Source of the DNA: an uncultured Flavobacteriaceae bacterium
GTDB lineage: Bacteria > Bacteroidota > Bacteroidia > Flavobacteriales > Flavobacteriaceae
Assembly: GCA_943787365.1 (NCBI GenBank)
Contig: CALSMD010000001.1
Location: 434,001 to 498,000, forward strand
DNA length: 64,000 nt
Direction of reading: 5' to 3'
Made by a program: the position numbers and the translations under genes. Below are positions 36,348 through 47,100 of this stretch, in pieces; positions within the stretch are counted from its first letter, which is position 1, and every line of letters starts with the position of its first letter. The notes under the pieces are model-generated. The model saw nothing but the letters and a program-made list of their open reading frames with translations. It did not search any database and was not told the origin of the DNA.

Positions 36348-39110
36348 ATGAAAAATTTTTACATCCTAATGCTAGCCTTTGCTAGTATTAATTTTGCAAC
36401 GGCTCAAGTTACCGGTACGGTATCTGGAGCAGATGGCGCTCCTATTACAGGAGTTAATGTCGTTGAAAAAGGCACAAGCAATGGAGCAATTTCTGACTTT
36501 GATGGAAACTATCAAATCAGTGCAGCTTCAGATGCAACTCTTGTGTTTAGTTATGTAGGTTACGAGACTCAAGAAGTTTCAGTAGCAAATCAGTCGGTCG
36601 TGAATGTGACCCTTCAAGATGGTTCTTCTTTAGACGAAGTTTACCTTGTTGGATCGCGTACAGCACCAAGAAGTAATGCGGATTCTCCACTTCCTGTGGA
36701 TGTTCTACAAGCCAAAGAGCTTTCTAGAACAGGTCAAGCAACGTTTGACAAAGCATTACAGTACAGAATTCCATCATTTAACACGGTACAAACGCCAGTG
36801 AACGATGCGACTTCTTTATTAGATCCTTATGAAATCAGAAACATGGGACCTAGTAGAACGTTGATCCTTATTAATGGAAAACGTAAAAACCTAAGTGCAT
36901 TGTTGTACACACAAACCTCTCCAGGTCGTGGTGAAACAGGTGCTGACATCTCTGCAATTCCAACAGACGCTATCAAGCGTGTTGAAATTCTTCGTGACGG
37001 TGCTTCTGCACAATACGGATCGGATGCAATTGCTGGTGTAATGAACATCATCTTAAAAGACAACGTAGCAGATGGATCTGTAACTGTGAGAACAGGAATC
37101 ACTTCTGAAGGTGATGGCGAAATGTTGGGTGTTAGTGTAAATAATGGAACTGCTATCGGAGACGATAAAGGCTTTATTAACTATACTGTTGACATGTCTA
37201 AAACAAGCTTAGCTAACAGACCAGGAACAGTAGATGCTGCTGGTGAAGCTGCTGATTTTACAGCAAACACTGCTGCAGATTTAGCTTTTGTTGAGGAGTT
37301 TTTAACTCGTAATCCAGATGCAAATAACATCAATGGATCTCCTGAAACGGCTGCTTCTAAGTTTTTAATTAATGGTGGTTATGATGTTGCTGACAATACA
37401 GAGTTGTATTTTAACGCAGCATATGTATATAAGAAAGTAAATTCTTATGCAAACTACAGAACTCCTTATTGGAGAACTGCAGATGCATTTCCTTATTTAG
37501 CTGATTTTTTCCCTGGAGACAATCCTAATACAGCTGGAGGTTATGACGGATATGTACCAACCTTTGAAGGTTTATTAAATGATTACAATGGAACTGTTGG
37601 TTTAAAAACAACAATCAACGATTGGAATGTTGATTTAAGTTTCACAACTGGTGGTAATGCACAAACCTATAAGGTGAATGATTCTCATAACAGAAATGAA
37701 GTTTATGGTGTTTCTTTTAACCCTACATCAGGCGATTTTGAAGCGACTCCTTTATATGGTGCAAATAGTAAGCAATCATTTGATCCAGGTGGAACACGTT
37801 TTTCTCATAATGTAGGAAACATTGATATCAATAGAATTCTTTCTGACAAAGTAAGTATTGGTATGGGTGCTGAGTTTAGAAATGAAACATTTGAAGTGAT
37901 TGAAGGTGAATTAGCATCTTACGATGGTGGTGGTGCCGATTCTTTTGCAGGAAATAGCCCAGAAAATTCTGGTAAATTTAACCGTTATAACTTTGGGGGT
38001 TACTTCTCTTTAGATTATGATGTATCGGATGCTTTCTTATTAAGCGGTACTGTAAGAGCTGAAAACTACTCTGATTTTGGTAACACGTTTGTATACAAAT
38101 TAAGCTCACGTTTAAAATTAAGCGATAAAATTACTGCTAGAGCATCTGTGTCTTCTGGATTTAGAGCCCCTACATTACACCAGATTTATACGCAAAAAGC
38201 ACAGTATAGCTTTGTGCCTGGTCAAGGGATTCAAGTTGGTGGATTAATTAACAATGTATCGACGCAAGCAAAACTTTTAGGAATAGAAGAATTAGATGCT
38301 GAAACTTCTAATAACTTTACAATTGGTTTAGGTGGAAAATTAACAAACACCTTAAGTTTTACAGTTGATTACTACAACATTGCTGTAAAAGACCGTATCG
38401 TATTAGGTTCTGAAATTGGAGCTACAGGAGATGCTACCAACCCATTAGATCAGCTACTTACTCAAAACAACTTGAGTGATGTTAGTTATTTCTCTAACGC
38501 TTTAAACACAAGGACTTCAGGTCTTGATGTTGTAATCAGCAAAAGAGATATCAAACTAGGTACAGGTGTATTAGATCTTAACTTATCTGGAAACTATACC
38601 ATCACAAACGAAAGAGAAGGTGATGTTAAAGATATTCCCCTTGTAGCAAATGCTGGGCAATCTGTTGTGAATGCAACTCAAGAAGCTTTATTCTTTACGT
38701 CTAGACCTGAAACAAAATGGATTTTAGGAGCTAACTACGAAGTTGGTAAATTCGGATTGAATTTAAACAACACGTATTTTGGTAAAACAACATTCAAGCA
38801 ACAAGGAATGAGTAATGACTTAAGAACAGAATTTACTCCTAAGGTTGTCACTGATTTAGGTATTAACTTTAACGCGACTGATAAATTCACGATTGCATTA
38901 AACGTTAACAACCTATTTAATGTTCTTCCAGAATGGGAATTCAAAGCAGAAAATGCTGCAGGTCAAGCACTTTTAGCAGATGCTAGTCAAGTGAAAAACC
39001 AATCTAACTTAATTACATTTAACCAACGTTATTCTCAAATGACTTACGATGGTTACCACTTTAGCCAATTAGGAACGATGTTTAACTTATCGTTAAACTA
39101 CAAGTTCTAA
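36348..39110 (+). CDS. TonB-dependent receptor with carboxypeptidase-regulatory-like domain
   Basis: A 920-residue outer membrane receptor for energised import of an unknown ligand. A signal peptide (1-19, ending NFATAQ) is followed by the carboxypeptidase-D regulatory-like domain common in Bacteroidetes (20-105; GVNVVEKGTSNGAISDFDGNYQ, FSYVGYETQEV). A plug domain follows (about 120-235; IRNMGPSRTLILINGKRKN, RVEILRDGASAQYGSDAIAGVMNI), then a 22-strand-type barrel with SGFRAPTLHQIYT and a C-terminal aromatic residue (NLSLNYKF). No SusD partner or hydrolase is adjacent, so it is not a typical glycan utilisation locus. Its own promoter and terminator make it monocistronic. Confidence 0.93.
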   Translation: MKNFYILMLAFASINFATAQVTGTVSGADGAPITGVNVVEKGTSNGAISDFDGNYQISAASDATLVFSYVGYETQEVSVANQSVVNVTLQDGSSLDEVYLVGSRTAPRSNADSPLPVDVLQAKELSRTGQATFDKALQYRIPSFNTVQTPVNDATSLLDPYEIRNMGPSRTLILINGKRKNLSALLYTQTSPGRGETGADISAIPTDAIKRVEILRDGASAQYGSDAIAGVMNIILKDNVADGSVTVRTGITSEGDGEMLGVSVNNGTAIGDDKGFINYTVDMSKTSLANRPGTVDAAGEAADFTANTAADLAFVEEFLTRNPDANNINGSPETAASKFLINGGYDVADNTELYFNAAYVYKKVNSYANYRTPYWRTADAFPYLADFFPGDNPNTAGGYDGYVPTFEGLLNDYNGTVGLKTTINDWNVDLSFTTGGNAQTYKVNDSHNRNEVYGVSFNPTSGDFEATPLYGANSKQSFDPGGTRFSHNVGNIDINRILSDKVSIGMGAEFRNETFEVIEGELASYDGGGADSFAGNSPENSGKFNRYNFGGYFSLDYDVSDAFLLSGTVRAENYSDFGNTFVYKLSSRLKLSDKITARASVSSGFRAPTLHQIYTQKAQYSFVPGQGIQVGGLINNVSTQAKLLGIEELDAETSNNFTIGLGGKLTNTLSFTVDYYNIAVKDRIVLGSEIGATGDATNPLDQLLTQNNLSDVSYFSNALNTRTSGLDVVISKRDIKLGTGVLDLNLSGNYTITNEREGDVKDIPLVANAGQSVVNATQEALFFTSRPETKWILGANYEVGKFGLNLNNTYFGKTTFKQQGMSNDLRTEFTPKVVTDLGINFNATDKFTIALNVNNLFNVLPEWEFKAENAAGQALLADASQVKNQSNLITFNQRYSQMTYDGYHFSQLGTMFNLSLNYKF

Positions 39111-39134
39111 TCAATAGCTAGATTGAAACAAACG

Positions 39135-39167
39135 AAAAAGCCACGCAAAATTTGCGTGGCTTTTTTA
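39135..39167 (+). terminator. Terminator of the TonB receptor gene
   Basis: GCCACGCAAA / TTTGCGTGGC hairpin with flanking A-run and six T residues, about 25 bases after the stop. The A-run on the left means it could also act for the convergent ferredoxin gene. Confidence 0.88.
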
Positions 39168-39185
39168 TATAAAAAAGTTTTTGAA

Positions 39186-40668
<1,483 letters not shown>

Positions 40669-40772
40669 CATAATATTAGCATTTTCATATATAATTATCT
40701 TTTATTAATTCAGACCTTTACAGCTTGAAAATTTAACATTAATTTGCAATTCGCTCACTCAATAAAATTCAA

Positions 40773-41834
40773 ATGAAAAAACACAATTTTAGCGCAGGAC
40801 CTTGTATCCTCCCTCAAGAAGTTTTAGAAAAATCCGCACAAGCAGTCTTAAATTTTGATGATGGTTTGTCATTAATTGAAATATCACACCGTAGTAAAGC
40901 ATTTATTGATGTGATGGAAAATGCAAGTGCTTTGGCGCTTGAATTATTAGGATTGGAAGGCAAAGGATACAAAGCCTTATTTCTTCAAGGTGGTGCAAGT
41001 ACTCAGTTTTTAGCAGTTGCTTTAAATTTATTAGAAAAGCGTGCTGCATACTTGAATACAGGTACTTGGAGCGACAAAGCTATTAAAGAAGCCAAATTAT
41101 ATGGTGATGTCTTAGAAGTAGGATCTTCTAAAGAGGCTAATTTTAACTACATACCTAAAGATTATAAAGTACCATCGGATGCAGACTACTTCCATTGTAC
41201 TTCTAACAACACCATTTTTGGAACACAAATGAAATCATTTCCAAAACTTGATATCCCTTTAGTTTGTGACATGAGTAGTGATATATTTTCTCGTACCCTT
41301 GATTTTTCAAAATTTGATTTAATATACGCTGGTGCTCAAAAAAACATGGGACCTGCAGGAACAACCTTAGTGATTGTTAAAGAAGATATTCTTGGGAAAG
41401 TAACCCGAAAAATTCCATCTATGATGGATTATAAAGTACATGCCGATAAGGAAAGTATGTTTAATACCCCTCCTGTATTTGCTGTCTATACTTCAATGCT
41501 TACACTTGAATGGCTGAAAAGCCTAGGAGGAATCGAAGCTATTGAAAAAGAAAATTTTAAAAAAGCACGTTTGATGTATTCAGAAATTGATTTGAATCCT
41601 TTGTTTAAAGGTTTTGCTGCAACTGCAGATCGATCTACAATGAATGCAACCTTTTCTCTTACCGACGATAAGCTCAAAGATTCTTTTGATGCGATGTGGA
41701 AAGAAGCGGGAATTAACGGTTTGAATGGACACAGAAGTGTTGGAGGTTACAGAGCTTCCATGTACAATGCACTTCCTTTGGAGAGTGTAGCTACTTTAGT
41801 AGACGTAATGAGTGAATTAGAACGAAAAGCATAA
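40773..41834 (+). CDS. serC: SerC, phosphoserine aminotransferase
   Basis: PLP enzyme converting 3-phosphohydroxypyruvate to phosphoserine, also used in pyridoxal phosphate synthesis. It has 353 residues. The N-terminus MKKHNFSAGPCILPQEV, LQGGASTQFL, the PLP lysine in YAGAQKNMGPAGTTLVI near 192, and C-terminal GHRSVGGYRASMYNALP are diagnostic. It forms an operon with the next gene after a three-base gap. Confidence 0.97.
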   Translation: MKKHNFSAGPCILPQEVLEKSAQAVLNFDDGLSLIEISHRSKAFIDVMENASALALELLGLEGKGYKALFLQGGASTQFLAVALNLLEKRAAYLNTGTWSDKAIKEAKLYGDVLEVGSSKEANFNYIPKDYKVPSDADYFHCTSNNTIFGTQMKSFPKLDIPLVCDMSSDIFSRTLDFSKFDLIYAGAQKNMGPAGTTLVIVKEDILGKVTRKIPSMMDYKVHADKESMFNTPPVFAVYTSMLTLEWLKSLGGIEAIEKENFKKARLMYSEIDLNPLFKGFAATADRSTMNATFSLTDDKLKDSFDAMWKEAGINGLNGHRSVGGYRASMYNALPLESVATLVDVMSELERKA

Positions 41835-41837
41835 ACA

Positions 41838-42788
41838 ATGAAAATATTAGCAAACGACGGAATTTCACAAAGTGGAATCGATGACTTAACTGCAGCAGGA
41901 TTTGAAGTCCTTACAACCACTGTAGCACAAGAACAATTAGAGAATTTTATCAATACCGAAAACGTTGTGGCGCTTCTTGTACGAAGTGCAACAACCGTAA
42001 GACAAGATCTTATTGACGCCTGCCCTAACCTGAAAATTATTGGAAGAGGTGGCGTTGGAATGGACAACATTGATGTTGAATATGCACGTGAAAAAGGATT
42101 GAGTGTCATCAATACACCTGCTGCTTCTTCGGAGTCGGTAGCAGAATTGGTATTCGCACATCTATTTTCAGGCGTTCGTTTCTTATACGACTCTAACAGA
42201 ACAATGCCTTTAGAAGGGGAATCAAAATTCAAAAACCTTAAGAAGGCGTATGCCAAAGGTACTGAGTTACGTGGTAAAACTTTAGGAGTCATTGGATTTG
42301 GTAGAATTGGTCAAGCCACAGCAAAAATGGCTTTAGGTCTTGGAATGAAAGTAATTGCTTTTGATCCATTCTTAGAAAAAACAACCCTTTCTTTATCATT
42401 TCACGATGGTCAAACAGTTGATTTCCAAATCAAAACTGTCTCTAAAGAAACGGTATTAAAGGAATCTGATTTTATTACCTTACATGTACCAGCTCAAAAA
42501 GATTTCGTCATTGGCGAAGCTGAATTTGAACTTATGAAGGATGGATCTGCATTGATCAATGCCGCGCGTGGTGGGGTTGTCAATGAAGTTGCTCTTGTTG
42601 CAGCACTTGATTCAAATAAATTAGCGTTTGCTGGTTTAGATACATTTGAAAGCGAACCGACCCCCGCAGTTCAAATATTAATGAACCCAAAAATTTCTTT
42701 AACACCCCATATTGGTGCTGCAACAAATCAAGCGCAAGATCGTATAGGTTCTGAATTAGCATCTCAAATTATTTCTATACTGAAATAA
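41838..42788 (+). CDS. serA: D-2-hydroxyacid dehydrogenase, probable 3-phosphoglycerate dehydrogenase
   Basis: Most likely first enzyme of serine synthesis, NAD-dependent oxidation of 3-phosphoglycerate. It is a 316-residue short form without ASB/ACT regulatory domains, so serine feedback through ACT is absent. NAD-binding GVIGFGRIGQATAKMA near 150, catalytic Arg in LINAARGGVVNEVAL, Glu in FESEPTP and His in SLTPHIGAATNQAQ. The coupling to serC supports the phosphoglycerate assignment over other hydroxyacids. Confidence 0.92.
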   Translation: MKILANDGISQSGIDDLTAAGFEVLTTTVAQEQLENFINTENVVALLVRSATTVRQDLIDACPNLKIIGRGGVGMDNIDVEYAREKGLSVINTPAASSESVAELVFAHLFSGVRFLYDSNRTMPLEGESKFKNLKKAYAKGTELRGKTLGVIGFGRIGQATAKMALGLGMKVIAFDPFLEKTTLSLSFHDGQTVDFQIKTVSKETVLKESDFITLHVPAQKDFVIGEAEFELMKDGSALINAARGGVVNEVALVAALDSNKLAFAGLDTFESEPTPAVQILMNPKISLTPHIGAATNQAQDRIGSELASQIISILK

Positions 42789-42814
42789 TATAAATTATTT
42801 AAGATACATCTCAC

Positions 42815-42846
42815 AAAAACCTTAACAGAGTCGTTAAGGTTTTTTA
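42815..42846 (+). terminator. Terminator of serC-serA
   Basis: AAACCTTAAC AGAGTC GTTAAGGTTT forms a stem of at least 7 bp followed by six T residues, about 30 bases after the serA stop and only 21 bases before the next start codon. Confidence 0.88.
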
Positions 42847-42854
42847 AGTTGTAG

Positions 42855-42862
42855 TATATTTG
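42855..42862 (+). promoter_or_regulatory. -7 box almost touching the next start codon
   Basis: TATATTTG matches TAnnTTTG perfectly and ends four bases before the ATG at 42867. Transcription from it would start at or very near the ATG, giving a leaderless mRNA. Confidence 0.45.
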
Positions 42863-42866
42863 AAGA

Positions 42867-43361
42867 ATGAAAAGATTTAAAGCAAACTGGGACATTACAC
42901 AAAATTGGCAATTTCTGTTTCCCTTTCTTGGGCTTATAACATTAGGATATAGTGCGTTTAGGTTAACGTCTTTACTCCCACTTAATGCGACTTACATTAC
43001 AATTCCTGCCTCTTTAGCTGTGTTTTATATCCTGTTAAAAACAGTATTGTACGCCATCACTAAATTAGAATCCAAATGGATTGTCAATCAACGCTGGGAA
43101 CTCATTCGAATTTTTATCGTTTTTGCGATTACAGGATCTTCCTCTGTACTTGTTGGACGTCCGATCATTAAATGGTTGGGAATTACTCAAGACAATTTAC
43201 ATCCTTTACTGTATTGGATCTTATTCATTGCAATTAGCCTGTTTTTCTATCAAGTGTTATTAGTCTTAATAGGATGGATCTTTGGTCAGTTTCAGTTTTT
43301 CTGGAACTTTGAAAAGAAAATGATTCGTCGTTTTGGTTTGGGTAGATTTTTAGATGATTAA
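42867..43361 (+). CDS. Polytopic membrane protein of unknown function (DUF6787-like)
   Basis: A 164-residue integral membrane protein with three or four hydrophobic helices (about 16-34, 42-65, 78-97 and 115-142) and a basic C-terminal tail (FWNFEKKMIRRFGLGRFLDD). I recall it as a DUF6787-type protein of flavobacteria, sometimes loosely linked to diacylglyceryl transferase, but I see no Lgt active-site motif. It stands alone after the serA terminator and may be translated from a leaderless transcript. Confidence 0.65.
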   Translation: MKRFKANWDITQNWQFLFPFLGLITLGYSAFRLTSLLPLNATYITIPASLAVFYILLKTVLYAITKLESKWIVNQRWELIRIFIVFAITGSSSVLVGRPIIKWLGITQDNLHPLLYWILFIAISLFFYQVLLVLIGWIFGQFQFFWNFEKKMIRRFGLGRFLDD

Positions 43362-43484
43362 AGAATATTCTTAGAAGTCATATCGTCAAATATGTAGGTA
43401 TTTTCATTTTAAAACTTAACATTTTTATTTCTTGAAATACCATAACACTTTTTCAATAGATCAAGTATTGCCAAGGACGTTCAG

Positions 43485-43775
43485 TTAATTTAAGCCATCG
43501 TTTGGAACTTTAGGTGATTTGTCAAAATAATACGTATAAATCCACATGATGGTAAATGACGGAATCACATCAGAGAACGGAAGTGCTTCTTCAATAAAAA
43601 CAAAAACTGCGGCTATTTTTCCTTTTTTACCCTTGTATAATTCAGTCATCAAATAAGATGATAAAGGCGCCCATAAAATATCAAAAAAAGGGAATACAAA
43701 AGAGACATACCCTAGTGCATCAAAACACAATCCAAGAAAGAATTTTGTTGATTTTGATTTGTTATCTAGGTTCAT
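43485..43775 (-). CDS. Small membrane protein of unknown function
   Basis: A 96-residue protein with two or three hydrophobic stretches (about 11-31 FFLGLCFDALGYVSFVFPFF, 53-66 IAAVFVFIEEALPF, 69-84 IPSFTIMWIYTYYF), short basic loops between them and a polar C-terminus. I do not recognise the family. Codon use is like the neighbours. It starts 27 bases after the msrA stop codon on the same strand and may be its operon partner. Confidence 0.6.
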   Translation of the reverse strand: MNLDNKSKSTKFFLGLCFDALGYVSFVFPFFDILWAPLSSYLMTELYKGKKGKIAAVFVFIEEALPFSDVIPSFTIMWIYTYYFDKSPKVPNDGLN

Positions 43776-43802
43776 AATAAGTTTGATTTAGGGTTAAAAA
43801 TC

Positions 43803-44330
43803 TTACTTTAAAATAGTATTGAAATAAGTCGTTAGTTTTTTAATTTTCGGATCGATTAAATAAGTGCAATACGGTTGTTCCCTGTTCAGATCGTAATAAC
43901 TATCGTGGTCATCCTCGGCATCGTAAAACACTTCCAAAGGCATTAATTCTGTAACAATTGGGTCTTCAAAAATATTTGAATCATTTAGAGCCTTCATAAA
44001 CTTCCTCGCTGTTTCAAACTGTTCGTCATCCGTATAAAAAATGGAGGAACGGTATTGCGTGCCTACATCATTCGCTTGACGGTTGAGGGTTGTGGGATCA
44101 TGGGTTGCAAAAAATACTTCTAATAATTCGGCATAAGAAATTAGCGTTTCATCATAATCCAGTCGAATACCCTCTGTATGCCCCGTGCGTCCTTGACAGA
44201 CTTCGCGATACGCTGGGTTTTTAATAAACCCTCCAGTGTATCCAGATTTCACGTTTTCAACTCCTTTAAGCCGATTAAATACGGCTTCGGTACACCAAAA
44301 ACAACCTCCTGCAAAAATGGCACGTTTCAT
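43803..44330 (-). CDS. msrA: MsrA, peptide methionine-S-sulfoxide reductase
   Basis: Repairs oxidised methionine (S-epimer) in proteins. I start it at 44330 (MKRAIFAGGCFWCTEAVF) rather than 44351, because the family motif begins there and a TAACTTTG box overlaps the longer start. It has 175 residues. The catalytic Cys is the first of GCFWC near residue 10, and GHTEGIRLDYDE and THDPTTLNRQANDVGTQYRS are conserved substrate-binding stretches. MsrB is not fused or adjacent. Confidence 0.95.
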   Translation of the reverse strand: MKRAIFAGGCFWCTEAVFNRLKGVENVKSGYTGGFIKNPAYREVCQGRTGHTEGIRLDYDETLISYAELLEVFFATHDPTTLNRQANDVGTQYRSSIFYTDDEQFETARKFMKALNDSNIFEDPIVTELMPLEVFYDAEDDHDSYYDLNREQPYCTYLIDPKIKKLTTYFNTILK

Positions 44331-44348
44331 ATAAAAATAATTAGACGC

Positions 44349-44356
44349 CAAAGTTA
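44349..44356 (-). promoter_or_regulatory. -7 promoter box for msrA
   Basis: TAACTTTG (minus strand), a perfect TAnnTTTG match 19 bases upstream of the chosen msrA start; it argues against the longer ORF start. Confidence 0.45.
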
Positions 44357-44422
44357 GTAAACAATTAATTAAAATTAGCTCAAATTATTGCACATAAAAA
44401 CTATAAAACTTAATTTCACAGT

Positions 44423-45088
44423 ATGATTATTGCAAAACAGATACATAAATATTACGATGAGCTTCATGTTCTTAAAGGAGTTGATTTAACTATTGAAAAA
44501 GGTGAAATTGTTTCTATCGTTGGTGCCTCTGGTGCTGGAAAAACTACCTTGTTACAGATTTTAGGCACCTTGGATTTTTACTCTAAAAACCCAGAAAGTC
44601 AGTTGCTAATTAATGGAATTGATGTGGCAGCACTCTCTGATACCGCGATGGCTAAATTCAGAAATGAGCAGCTAGGGTTTATTTTTCAATTTCATCAGTT
44701 ACTGCCAGAATTTACAGCTCTTGAAAATATCTGTATTCCTGCATTTATAAAAGGAACCTCACAAAAAGAAGCCGAAACAAAGGCGCTTGAATTACTTCAG
44801 TTTTTAGGATTAGAGGAACGAAAAAATCACAAGCCAAACGAACTTTCGGGAGGAGAACAACAACGGGTCGCCGTAGCGCGGGCTTTAATCAACAGCCCTT
44901 CTGTTATTTTTGCCGATGAACCTTCGGGAAACTTAGACAGCGAATCTGCAGAACAACTCCATAAATTATTTTTTAAATTAAGAGATCGGTTCGGACAAAC
45001 TTTTGTTATTGTGACGCATAATCATGAATTAGCAGATATGGCAGATCGAAAAATAACCATGAGTGACGGACTTGTAAAAACGAACTAG
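44423..45088 (+). CDS. ABC transporter ATPase, LolD/MacB-like
   Basis: A 221-residue ATP-binding subunit. Walker A is [12 protein letters not shown], the Q-loop lies in [18 protein letters not shown], the signature is [15 protein letters not shown], Walker B is [15 protein letters not shown], and the H-loop is [14 protein letters not shown]. The phrase [15 protein letters not shown] is typical of LolD, which powers release of lipoproteins from the inner membrane. The LolC/E permease partners are not adjacent, so the role is inferred. The next gene starts one base after the stop. Confidence 0.85.
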   Translation: MIIAKQIHKYYDELHVLKGVDLTIEKGEIVSIVGASGAGKTTLLQILGTLDFYSKNPESQLLINGIDVAALSDTAMAKFRNEQLGFIFQFHQLLPEFTALENICIPAFIKGTSQKEAETKALELLQFLGLEERKNHKPNELSGGEQQRVAVARALINSPSVIFADEPSGNLDSESAEQLHKLFFKLRDRFGQTFVIVTHNHELADMADRKITMSDGLVKTN

Positions 45089-45089
45089 A

Positions 45090-45863
45090 GTGTCAAAATT
45101 AAATTTTTCTGAACTCAAAGAATTTTTGGACGCTAAAGTCGTTCAGTACAATACCCCTGATTTTATTGGATCGGACCCTCTTCAAATTCCACACCGTTAT
45201 ACCTTAAAAGAAGATATTGAAATTTCAGGCTTTCTCACCGCCACCATTGCTTGGGGCAATCGAAAAAGCATTATCAACAACGCCAAACGCTTAATGAGTT
45301 TGATGGATGATGCGCCTTATCAGTTTGTAATGCAACACCAACCCAAAGATTTAGAACCCTTAAATTCCTTTGTACATCGTACTTTTAACGGGCTTGATTG
45401 TATTCAGTTTATGGAAAGTTTAAAACACATTTATACAAATCACAACGGCTTGGAAGGTGTTTTTAATACCTATGCAGAAGTCGGTAGTTTGCAAAGCGCA
45501 ATTCATCATTTAAAACAGCATTTTTTTGAAATTGATCACTTGCAACGTACTCAAAAGCACATCAGTGATCCCTTAAAAAAATCCGCTGCAAAGCGAATTA
45601 ATATGTTTTTAAGATGGATGGTTCGCCCAAATGACACCAAGGTTGATTTTGGTTTGTGGACGCAGCTCTCCCCTTCTCAGCTCTCCTGCCCTTTGGATGT
45701 ACACTCTGGAAATGTAGCCCGAAAATTAGGAATGCTTCAACGTTCACAAAATGATGCCAAAGCACTCGCGGAATTGGATGCTTCCCTTCGTAAACTTGAT
45801 CCAAATGACCCTGTGAAATATGATTTTGCCTTGTTTGGCTTAGGAGTATTCGAGAGCTTCTAA
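45090..45863 (+). CDS. TIGR02757/DUF2400 family protein
   Basis: A 257-residue protein of unknown biochemical function. It begins at a GTG codon one base after the lolD-like stop (TAGAGTG). Recognisable features are IPHRYTLKEDIEISGFLTATIAWGNRKSIINNA, RINMFLRWMVRPND and LSCPLDVHSGNVARKLG, a helix-rich arrangement like HhH-type DNA glycosylases, which is how I would classify the fold. It probably uses no Shine-Dalgarno. Its end overlaps convergent rnz by four bases. Confidence 0.8.
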   Translation: MSKLNFSELKEFLDAKVVQYNTPDFIGSDPLQIPHRYTLKEDIEISGFLTATIAWGNRKSIINNAKRLMSLMDDAPYQFVMQHQPKDLEPLNSFVHRTFNGLDCIQFMESLKHIYTNHNGLEGVFNTYAEVGSLQSAIHHLKQHFFEIDHLQRTQKHISDPLKKSAAKRINMFLRWMVRPNDTKVDFGLWTQLSPSQLSCPLDVHSGNVARKLGMLQRSQNDAKALAELDASLRKLDPNDPVKYDFALFGLGVFESF

Positions 45864-46765
45864 AAGTCAAATACTTTCCCGTCATCCGCAAGTAATACGT
45901 CTTTAAATACGGTTGAGGCTTCTGTTTTAAATCCTTCTAACCCTCCATATCGTGTAGAGTAATGCCCCAAAATTAATTGTTTAGCATTGGCTTTTAGCGC
46001 AATGGCGGCGGCTTGTTTGGCGGTGGAATGCTTTGTTTTGACACAGAGATGCTCGTGAGCGTCCATAAAAGTGGATTCATGATACAACACATCTACATCT
46101 TTAATAATCGGTATGATGTCCTCTTTATAAGCCGTATCGCTACAAAAAGCATAACTCTTAGGTTGGTGACCTTCGTAAGTCACTTCTGCATTCGGAACTA
46201 AAGTGCCCTCTTCGTTGACCACATCGTCGCCTTGTTTGAGTTTTCTAAAATAGGCTTTATCGATGTTGAGTGCTTCGGCTTTATCGATGTCTAACTTGCG
46301 TTCAAATGGTTTTTCTTTAAACAAAAATCCATTGGTATATATGCGATGGTCTAAGGGAATGGTGTGTACCGATACTTTTTCATCTTCATAAATCAACTCA
46401 GAAGCTTTAGAAGATAATACATGAAAAATCAATTTAAAATTAGTCCAAGAATCTGCTAGTTTCATCTGGAGGGTAATCAATTCCTTTAAGCCTTTAGGGC
46501 CGTAGATATGTAAATCCGTCTCTCGCGTCAACAACCGAAAAGTGGAAACCAATCCCACCAATCCAAAATAGTGATCGCCATGTAAATGAGAAATAAATAT
46601 GTGCTTGATCTGATTGAACTTGATTTTATGACGTCTCAACTCAACTTGAGTACCTTCGCCACAATCAATTAAAAATAAATGCCCACGAGTTTCTAAAACT
46701 TGAGAGGTGGTATGGGCTATAATTCGAGGTGTTGCACTGTAGCAACCGAGTATGGAAAGTTTCAA
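45860..46765 (-). CDS. rnz: Ribonuclease Z
   Basis: Metallo-beta-lactamase-fold endonuclease that removes tRNA 3' trailers. It has 301 residues. The zinc motif is HLHGDHYFGLVGLVSTF near residue 62, followed by a flexible-arm region (LIYEDEKVSVHTIPLDH). FCSDTAYKEDI, LYHESTFMDAHEHLC (about 210) and ILGHYSTRYG (about 275) complete the metal site. It is downstream of a 107-residue partner gene (10-base gap) and of pyrB. Confidence 0.95.
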   Translation of the reverse strand: MKLSILGCYSATPRIIAHTTSQVLETRGHLFLIDCGEGTQVELRRHKIKFNQIKHIFISHLHGDHYFGLVGLVSTFRLLTRETDLHIYGPKGLKELITLQMKLADSWTNFKLIFHVLSSKASELIYEDEKVSVHTIPLDHRIYTNGFLFKEKPFERKLDIDKAEALNIDKAYFRKLKQGDDVVNEEGTLVPNAEVTYEGHQPKSYAFCSDTAYKEDIIPIIKDVDVLYHESTFMDAHEHLCVKTKHSTAKQAAAIALKANAKQLILGHYSTRYGGLEGFKTEASTVFKDVLLADDGKVFDF

Positions 46766-46775
46766 AGTTGTGGTA

Positions 46776-47099
46776 TTAAATTCCTAAATCACGTTCCATT
46801 TGTTCCATTTCAATATAATCGTGTGCTTCTTGAAGTGTTGGAACGACGGTGAAATCTTCTTCAAAATCATCTTGATTTAGCTGTGCACTGACCACTACAA
46901 AAGAATGATTTAATTCGCGATGCGTTTTTGACAGCGACACTAACACATCCATAGAATCTGAGTGTGCATCATTGAGTTGTAAAATCACATTGCCTTCTTT
47001 AAAACGTTCGTGGAGCACTGAGAATTTCTTAGAAAATTCCGAAAGACTTGTCTTTTCTTGAGTAATTATTGCCGTCGAATTATCCTGTTCTATAGTCAT
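46776..47099 (-). CDS. STAS-like small protein preceding rnz
   Basis: A 107-residue soluble protein between pyrB and rnz. The pattern VILQLNDAHSDSMDVLVSLSKTHRELNHSFVVVSAQL resembles a STAS (anti-anti-sigma) fold, and the acidic C-terminus ends EQMERDLGI. It carries no nuclease motif, so any name borrowed from rnz would be positional. The start codon overlaps or abuts the pyrB stop (one-base gap). I suggest a regulator or scaffold, without evidence for its partner. Confidence 0.6.
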   Translation of the reverse strand: MTIEQDNSTAIITQEKTSLSEFSKKFSVLHERFKEGNVILQLNDAHSDSMDVLVSLSKTHRELNHSFVVVSAQLNQDDFEEDFTVVPTLQEAHDYIEMEQMERDLGI

Positions 47100-47100
47100 C

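Noticed and set aside
36348-39110. Polysaccharide utilisation locus (SusC/SusD)
   Set aside because: The receptor has a SusC-like N-terminal domain, but no SusD lipoprotein, hydrolase or regulator follows; a terminator comes directly after the gene.
40681-40772. Promoter for serC (TTAATTTG)
   Set aside because: Only a 7-of-8 match to TAnnTTTG and no -33 element at a plausible distance; too weak to list as a feature.
41747-42292. 181-residue ORF antisense to serA
   Set aside because: Serine/Thr/Leu-rich shadow of the serA coding frame with no motif; serA itself is unambiguous.
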